Assembly: GCF_019703515.2 (NCBI RefSeq)
Contig: NC_059356.1
Coordinates: forward strand, 27,519,197 to 27,583,196
Reading direction: 5' to 3'
Length of the DNA: 64,000 bases
Source: Myxocyprinus asiaticus
Taxonomy: Eukaryota > Chordata > Actinopteri > Cypriniformes > Catostomidae
Of this stretch, positions 59,537 through 64,000 are shown piece after piece (position 1 is the first letter of the stretch; every line of letters begins with the position of its first letter). The notes below the pieces were generated by a model. The model saw nothing but the letters and a program-made list of their open reading frames with translations, was not told where the DNA came from and searched no databases. The translations under genes were made by a program, and so were the position numbers.

Positions 59537-60746
59537 ATGTCAAGTAAGTACTCCATTAGAGCTGCATGATTCATTGTTAAAAGACTGCAATCTTGATTCA
59601 GACACCCATGCGATCTTATTCCTTAATTACAAGGATTCAGCTATGTATGTTAACGTTCCAGCGGCATGCCTTTTTTAATTTGAAATTCGCTTCGAGAGAC
59701 GTTTTTAAAGGGCGAAGTTAACGTGATATGGCATCTAAAATACAGCGCTCCTGCACGACATGCTAAATAAACTAGGAAACGCAACGGCCAAAAATTTTAA
59801 TCTAGTGCAGTGGTTCCCAAACTGCAAGGTGCCATGAAATCTCTGCTCAGATCAGTATTTTAGTAGCCCGGCAGTATCAAGCTCTGGCTCAATTTGGTAG
59901 CCACATGCTGTTTGGTTTTAGCTGGCTAACTGTACTTTCAAATGCTCACATGCGTATGTCTGCCAGTGCGCTTGTGTCCTGTGATGAATGGAGCTGCATG
60001 CGTGAACAGCCAGATGCTCTATTTTTCAAGTCAAAATGCTTGACACGATATTAATGTAAACACTGCTGTTAATATGTAAGCAGACGGGACAAATCATATA
60101 TTTCAAAATTATTGGATCTGTGCGAAAATGCTATAATACACCTGCTGCTCTCGGTAATAGACATTCTGACTGCATCAAATTAAGATAGTATTAATGTATA
60201 TCTAATAATCACACAGTAAAGATTGTAAATAATTTAAGTAGTTTTATTTTGCATTAGACAACTTTTCATATTTTTTTAATGTTTAATTGCTACTGTTGCT
60301 GAAATCTTAAAGCACTGTTACTCAGTTTTCTATTTAATAAAAGCAACTTTTACAAAAGAAACACTTAAGAGTTTGAGTGTTTTAAGCATATTTGCTTATT
60401 TATTTACCAGTGCAACACAACACCTAATGCTCAGGTTTTGTAAATCATTGAAATAAAATGTTTTTCTTCAAAATTGTAAAAGAATCGTGATCTTTATTCT
60501 AAGCAGAAAATCGTGATTCTCAATTCATCCAGAATCGTGCAGCTCTACACTCCTACATATATACTCCAAAAATGAAGGGCAAGGGAATATTTGTGTATTG
60601 TGAAAGTACACACATGTAAGCAGGTGAACCCCCTCTAAACTGTTCTCATCTGTTTAACAGGTAGTTATACTCCAGCCCCAGGGGGACCTTTTTCGGCCCT
60701 CACACCCAGCATGTGGCCTCAGGACATCCTAGCCAAGTACTATCAG
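59537..60746 (+). CDS. sgsm3: sgsm3 5' coding exons (small G protein signalling modulator 3), partial
   Basis: SGSM3 (RUTBC3/MAP) is a RUN-, TBC- and SH3-domain protein that modulates Rab/Rap small GTPases. Two exons are visible. Exon 2 is 59479-59543: acceptor CTTGTCTAG, 58 bases of 5' UTR, then ATG at 59537 (A at -3) and seven coding bases before donor GTAAGT. Exon 3 is 60661-60746: acceptor TGTTTAACAG, donor GTATTT. Joined, they give 31 codons in phase, opening MSSSYTPAP and ending [12 protein letters not shown]; the human protein starts very similarly (MSGSHTP..., ...WPQEILAKY). The TBC, SH3 and RUN parts lie beyond the window. Both exons are open with consensus borders, so the gene looks functional here. 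Intron 2 is 1117 bp, mostly a hAT element. Confidence 0.87.
59557..60547. mobile_element. hAT-type element filling sgsm3 intron 2
   Basis: The left end TAGAGCTGCATGATTC and the inverse of TAGAGCTGCACGATTC. The flanks TACTCCAT (59549-59556) and CACTCCTA (60548-60555) agree at 5 of 8 positions, an eroded TSD at best. It starts 13 bases after the exon 2 donor. Near 59811 a second repeat start, GTGGTTCCCAAACTGCAAGG, appears inside. No transposase. Confidence 0.78.
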
Positions 60747-61586
60747 GTATTTTACTCCTATTGCTTAGTTATTAGTGGTTATGTTTTGGTAATGTTAGGA
60801 TCTTTGGTAGCTTAAAAAAGGCTGGTAGTCCCAAGGCTGAAACATTGATCAATAAATAAACTTGCGTTTTGAGTTGTGCAGTTATATTTTTTTCCTTGAA
60901 AATGCTTTAAGTCATATAGCCTGTTGATAAAAGGGCTACACTGATATGAAATGTGTGTGCCGATTCTGATGTCTGATTATTTAGAACAAAATATGCAGAT
61001 ACCGATAGTTTGGTGGTTCTGCTTTTTTCATGCTATCTTGTTTTAAATCACTGAAAATTAATTACACAACTTAGACAGTAAAATAGTTATTTACATTTCT
61101 ATGCATTTCTAATGTATATTTCTGTTTTCCAGGTTTCAGAATAACTGGTCTTAGTTATAAACAAAATACTGAAACAAAAAAACACATTATTAACTCACAT
61201 TAACTGAATTCTGTTTAGCCTCCTATTAGGCTTGCATTAAATTGGTAAGATTACATTATTAATCATAAGTGTTTTTTGATCTGCCACTCCAGGTTTTCCT
61301 TAGTTAAGGTGCCTTATGTGAAATATGGAATAAACAAAACATATACACACAGAATCAACTTAACTCCCATTATTTCCCCCTGCCCAACTCCACCCTGTCC
61401 CTCAACAAATATACCTGTGGTCAAAGCCTAAATTACACCATGCACACATATAAACTAACAAACAAACAAAAGAAAATATTTGAGAAAATAAACAAAATAT
61501 AAAAATCAACAAAGAGAAAAGAATTCCACAAAGAATAGAATTTACAATTACCACCACAATTCTGTTTCTCTCCACATGGTCCTCAC
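60747..61586 (+). other. sgsm3 intron 3, first part
   Basis: Contains AGGCTGGTAGTCCCAAGGCTG...ATCAATAAATAAAC (60816-60865), probably a repeat tail, and a short CCGATTCTGATGTCTGATTA piece near 60960 resembling hAT subterminal debris. The following sgsm3 exon was not found up to 64000. Confidence 0.4.
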
Positions 61587-63535
61587 TAGATGTGTTTCCA
61601 CTGTTAGGCCAAATGAAGGCATGCCTGTGCGTGCCAAGGCCAGTTGCGTTCCCACTGTCACTTCCGGGGCTTAATCGTGCCTCCTCAGGGCTTATAATGG
61701 CCTTTGGCCCGCCAATTACCCTTGGGCTAAAGAAGGCCAACTGGGTATTGAGATGCGGTAAAAGTCAAAGGCGGAGTTTAGCGAGACACTCGTGCTGCTT
61801 TTTATTAGAGTCGGATGTGGGATAATCCTACTTGAATTCTCCGATCTCCGACTATAAAGGAATTCCATTGCCAGATGATTGGAAAATGACGTTGTGCTGG
61901 TACAGCATCCTGCTGTTAGTGGAGAGACCACTCGGGACACCATGGCAGTTAAAGTCAGTGAGTTGTCAATGTTCAGTTATCTTGCTAGCTAGCTAACGTT
62001 TCTATACAATATAAACTTGGTATTCTGGAAAGCATGCGTGTTTGTTTTGGCTTGTAAAATGGGAGGGGTTTGTGACATTTGCAGCAGGGCGGCACAGGGC
62101 TGCACAATAAAGGGTAAAATTATAATCACGATTATTTTGCGTAATTTTAATCACAATTATTCTGCCCTTTTGAAGTTTTATTTATATTATTTTTTTATTG
62201 CAGGGCTGCACGATTTGGAAAAAAAATACTGTTGCCACAGCTTTGATATTTTGTTCTGAAATAAACAATAAAATTACATTAAACAGCAGCTCTCGTGTTG
62301 AACAAGGTGTTAAAACTACAAACAAGTAAATTTATTCTTTTTGACCAAAATTAAGTCATGTTTTGCCCATGCTTTACTTCCAGTTTGAGTTTTTACTCTA
62401 AGTTCTATTTAAAAAATGATTTACTTTTATTATTATTATTAGTGCAATAAACAGTAGTAATATATTTCTGTTATAATTTAGCAGGCGGTAATGTAAATTT
62501 TTACAATTTTTGATGTAAAAAAACAAAACAAAAAAAAATACTGAAGGAAGCTTGTGTGTTGTTTCTGTTGACAACAGTTTTGGCAGGCTCTGGTGCTTCA
62601 TCCAGACATGGTGAAATGCTCTTATCTCCTCCTCGACCCACAAAACCCTGGTGCCATGGGTTTACTTTAGATTTTTTTTAAATTTGTAACGGCCAAACAT
62701 ACCTGAAATTACGCAAATGTGCAAAGAGGTAAATCTGGAGCACTTTTTAGCGCGGTTACCGACATGCACGAACCGAACTCAGAGCACTGCTGTTCTGTGT
62801 ATAATATATATAATGAGAGCACGAGATGAAATTCATCGCTATTGAGCACAGAACCACTCGAAAACCGCTGTAAAACCACACTGCAACCAAAGTTTATTCA
62901 GCTGAGTTGCTGCGTAATCAGTTGATGGCTGAACAGACAGAGTTGTTGAATGACTGGTCTCAGAACAGTTTGAAAGGCACCTGATTTTCATCCTACCTTC
63001 ATATAGTATCCGAAGGCAGCATGTTCCAGCTTTCTGATGCGAGCCTCGTATCAATCAAAGCGAAGCACATAAGGAACATACTCGCATAAATAAACATCTG
63101 CGGCTCCTTATGTCAGCGTGTGCTCAAAACTGAAAAAGTGATTGGTCAGTGGCAAACATCTGAAGAGAGCACGATTGGTCAGGTTAGGTGAAAATAGACT
63201 TCAAAAGCTCTTGCGATTTGACCTATCATCTGTAGACACAGCCTATTATAAAAATGAGCAACAATTTGCAACTTTACCTGGCTGATAATTTCTGTTTGTT
63301 AGCTCACTAATATCACAGACGATTATGCTTAACCGTGAGAGGCAGAAATCGTGATCGCGATTAAAGTATGATTAATTGTGCAGCCCTAGGGTGGCATATT
63401 AAAGGCGGGCTTTAGGGCCTGATGGTGGGAATGCAGAGCGATTTTGGTCTCGCGGCTCGTGGTCCGAGGCTTTTGGCCCCGGCTGACCAGTTTATGGCCC
63501 TGGCTTGCACTGGCTCGATAGTGGAAAAGCAGCTG
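61587..63535. mobile_element. Short-TIR DNA element containing a nested hAT
   Basis: The left end TAGATGTGTTTCCACTGTTA and the inverse of the right end (CAGCTGCTTTTCCACTATCG) agree at about two thirds of positions. Paired inner words include GCCAGTT(G/T) and CCCGCC. TTTCCACT near the tip recalls the 531-bp element at 56704. No TSD was fixed, so the ends are approximate. A hAT element sits at 62095-63388. Confidence 0.55.
62095..63388. mobile_element. hAT element, (C/T)AGGGCTGCAC family
   Basis: The left end CAGGGCTGCACAATAA and the right end TTAATTGTGCAGCCCTA. The 8-bp flanks GGGCGGCA (62087-62094) and GGGTGGCA (63389-63396) differ at one base. A second left-type terminus, CAGGGCTGCACGATTTGG, lies at 62203, so either a second element began there or the terminus is duplicated. 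Related to 45961-47531. Confidence 0.85.
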
Positions 63536-63727
63536 CTGAGAGCCTTCCAGAAAGGCCAAATACATGTCCCATTTCTTACCATATGTATCTAATCTGCCTG
63601 TTTATATGACATCTTTTCAAATGTCACCACCCTGCCCAAATCGGTTAACCATTCTTGAAATGAGGGAGCTCCAAATGACTTCCATCCTCTAAGAGTTATT
63701 TGTCTGCCAATCATTAGACTACTTTGG

Positions 63728-64000
63728 ACTAGTGTTGTCGAAAGTACCAGTACTTCGGTACCAAGTCGATACTAAAATAAAAAAGATGTAACGATACCAG
63801 TGTTTCTGCAGTACCGGTAGTACCGAGCACAAAATCTATCTGGTACCAGCAGGCAGTATGACTGACACACAACAGCTTTAAAATGCTCACATGCTTATTT
63901 GTACGTGTGCTCTGTTAGTCCTTTTACACTGAAATGGACAATTAATCAAATTAAATTTGTGACATGTCCTAGTGTGATTTATTAAACCACTGAAGGCTGC
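63728..64000. mobile_element. hAT-like element left end, cut by window edge
   Basis: TAGTGTTGTCGAAAGTACCAG followed by GGTACCAAGTCGATACT and GCAGTACCGGTAGTACCGAG is the opening of a common fish hAT-like repeat rich in GGTACC words. The other end lies beyond the window. Confidence 0.55.

Overview
The window reads as vertebrate, most likely cyprinid-fish, nuclear DNA. It is AT-rich, has long microsatellites and carries a teleost repeat set: several Tc1 families, many hAT elements with 8-bp target-site duplications (TSDs), Angel-like palindromic elements, DIRS, L1, L2 and I/Nimb LINEs, tRNA-derived SINEs and an ISL2EU-type transposon. No bacterial-style operon, tRNA or rRNA gene, or CRISPR array was seen.

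One host gene is supported: the 5' end of sgsm3 (small G protein signalling modulator 3) on the + strand. Its start codon lies in a short exon at 59479-59543, and the next coding exon is 60661-60746. Together they encode the first 31 residues, which match the vertebrate SGSM3 N terminus. A CpG-bearing segment ending in a strong splice donor at 43906 is the best candidate for the non-coding first exon. That gives a first intron of about 15.6 kb, mostly transposons. The rest of the gene lies beyond the right edge.

Layout. 1-1159: end of a Ty3/gypsy element (RNase H then LTR). 2782-4351: decayed Tc1. 5012-8252: Angel-like pieces and a foldback Tc1-type element. 9571-14000: L1. 14010-16078: unassigned GC-rich block followed by an AT-rich tandem array. 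18775-21071: Tc1 containing a DIRS fragment that contains a SINE. 21685-26097: ISL2EU-like transposon with two convergent broken genes (YqaJ-type on +, THAP-DDE on -). 26464-26841: solo gypsy LTR. 28013-35480: palindromic element and hAT elements, one nested in another. 37036-42950: Tc1 copies, a hAT element and a chain of microsatellites. 43100-43906: candidate sgsm3 promoter and first exon. 45786-47745: three elements nested one inside the other. 47750-49756: hAT remnant holding a SINE. 50670-55875: I/Nimb LINE split by an antisense L2 LINE. 56003-57672: palindromic element carrying a THAP exon, itself split by a 531-bp element. 59557-60547: hAT element filling most of sgsm3 intron 2. 61587-63535: short-TIR element containing a hAT element.

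Every transposon protein seen is broken by stops, frameshifts or deletions, so no autonomous element is apparent. Family names rest on motif recognition by eye; element ends are exact where a TSD is quoted and approximate elsewhere.
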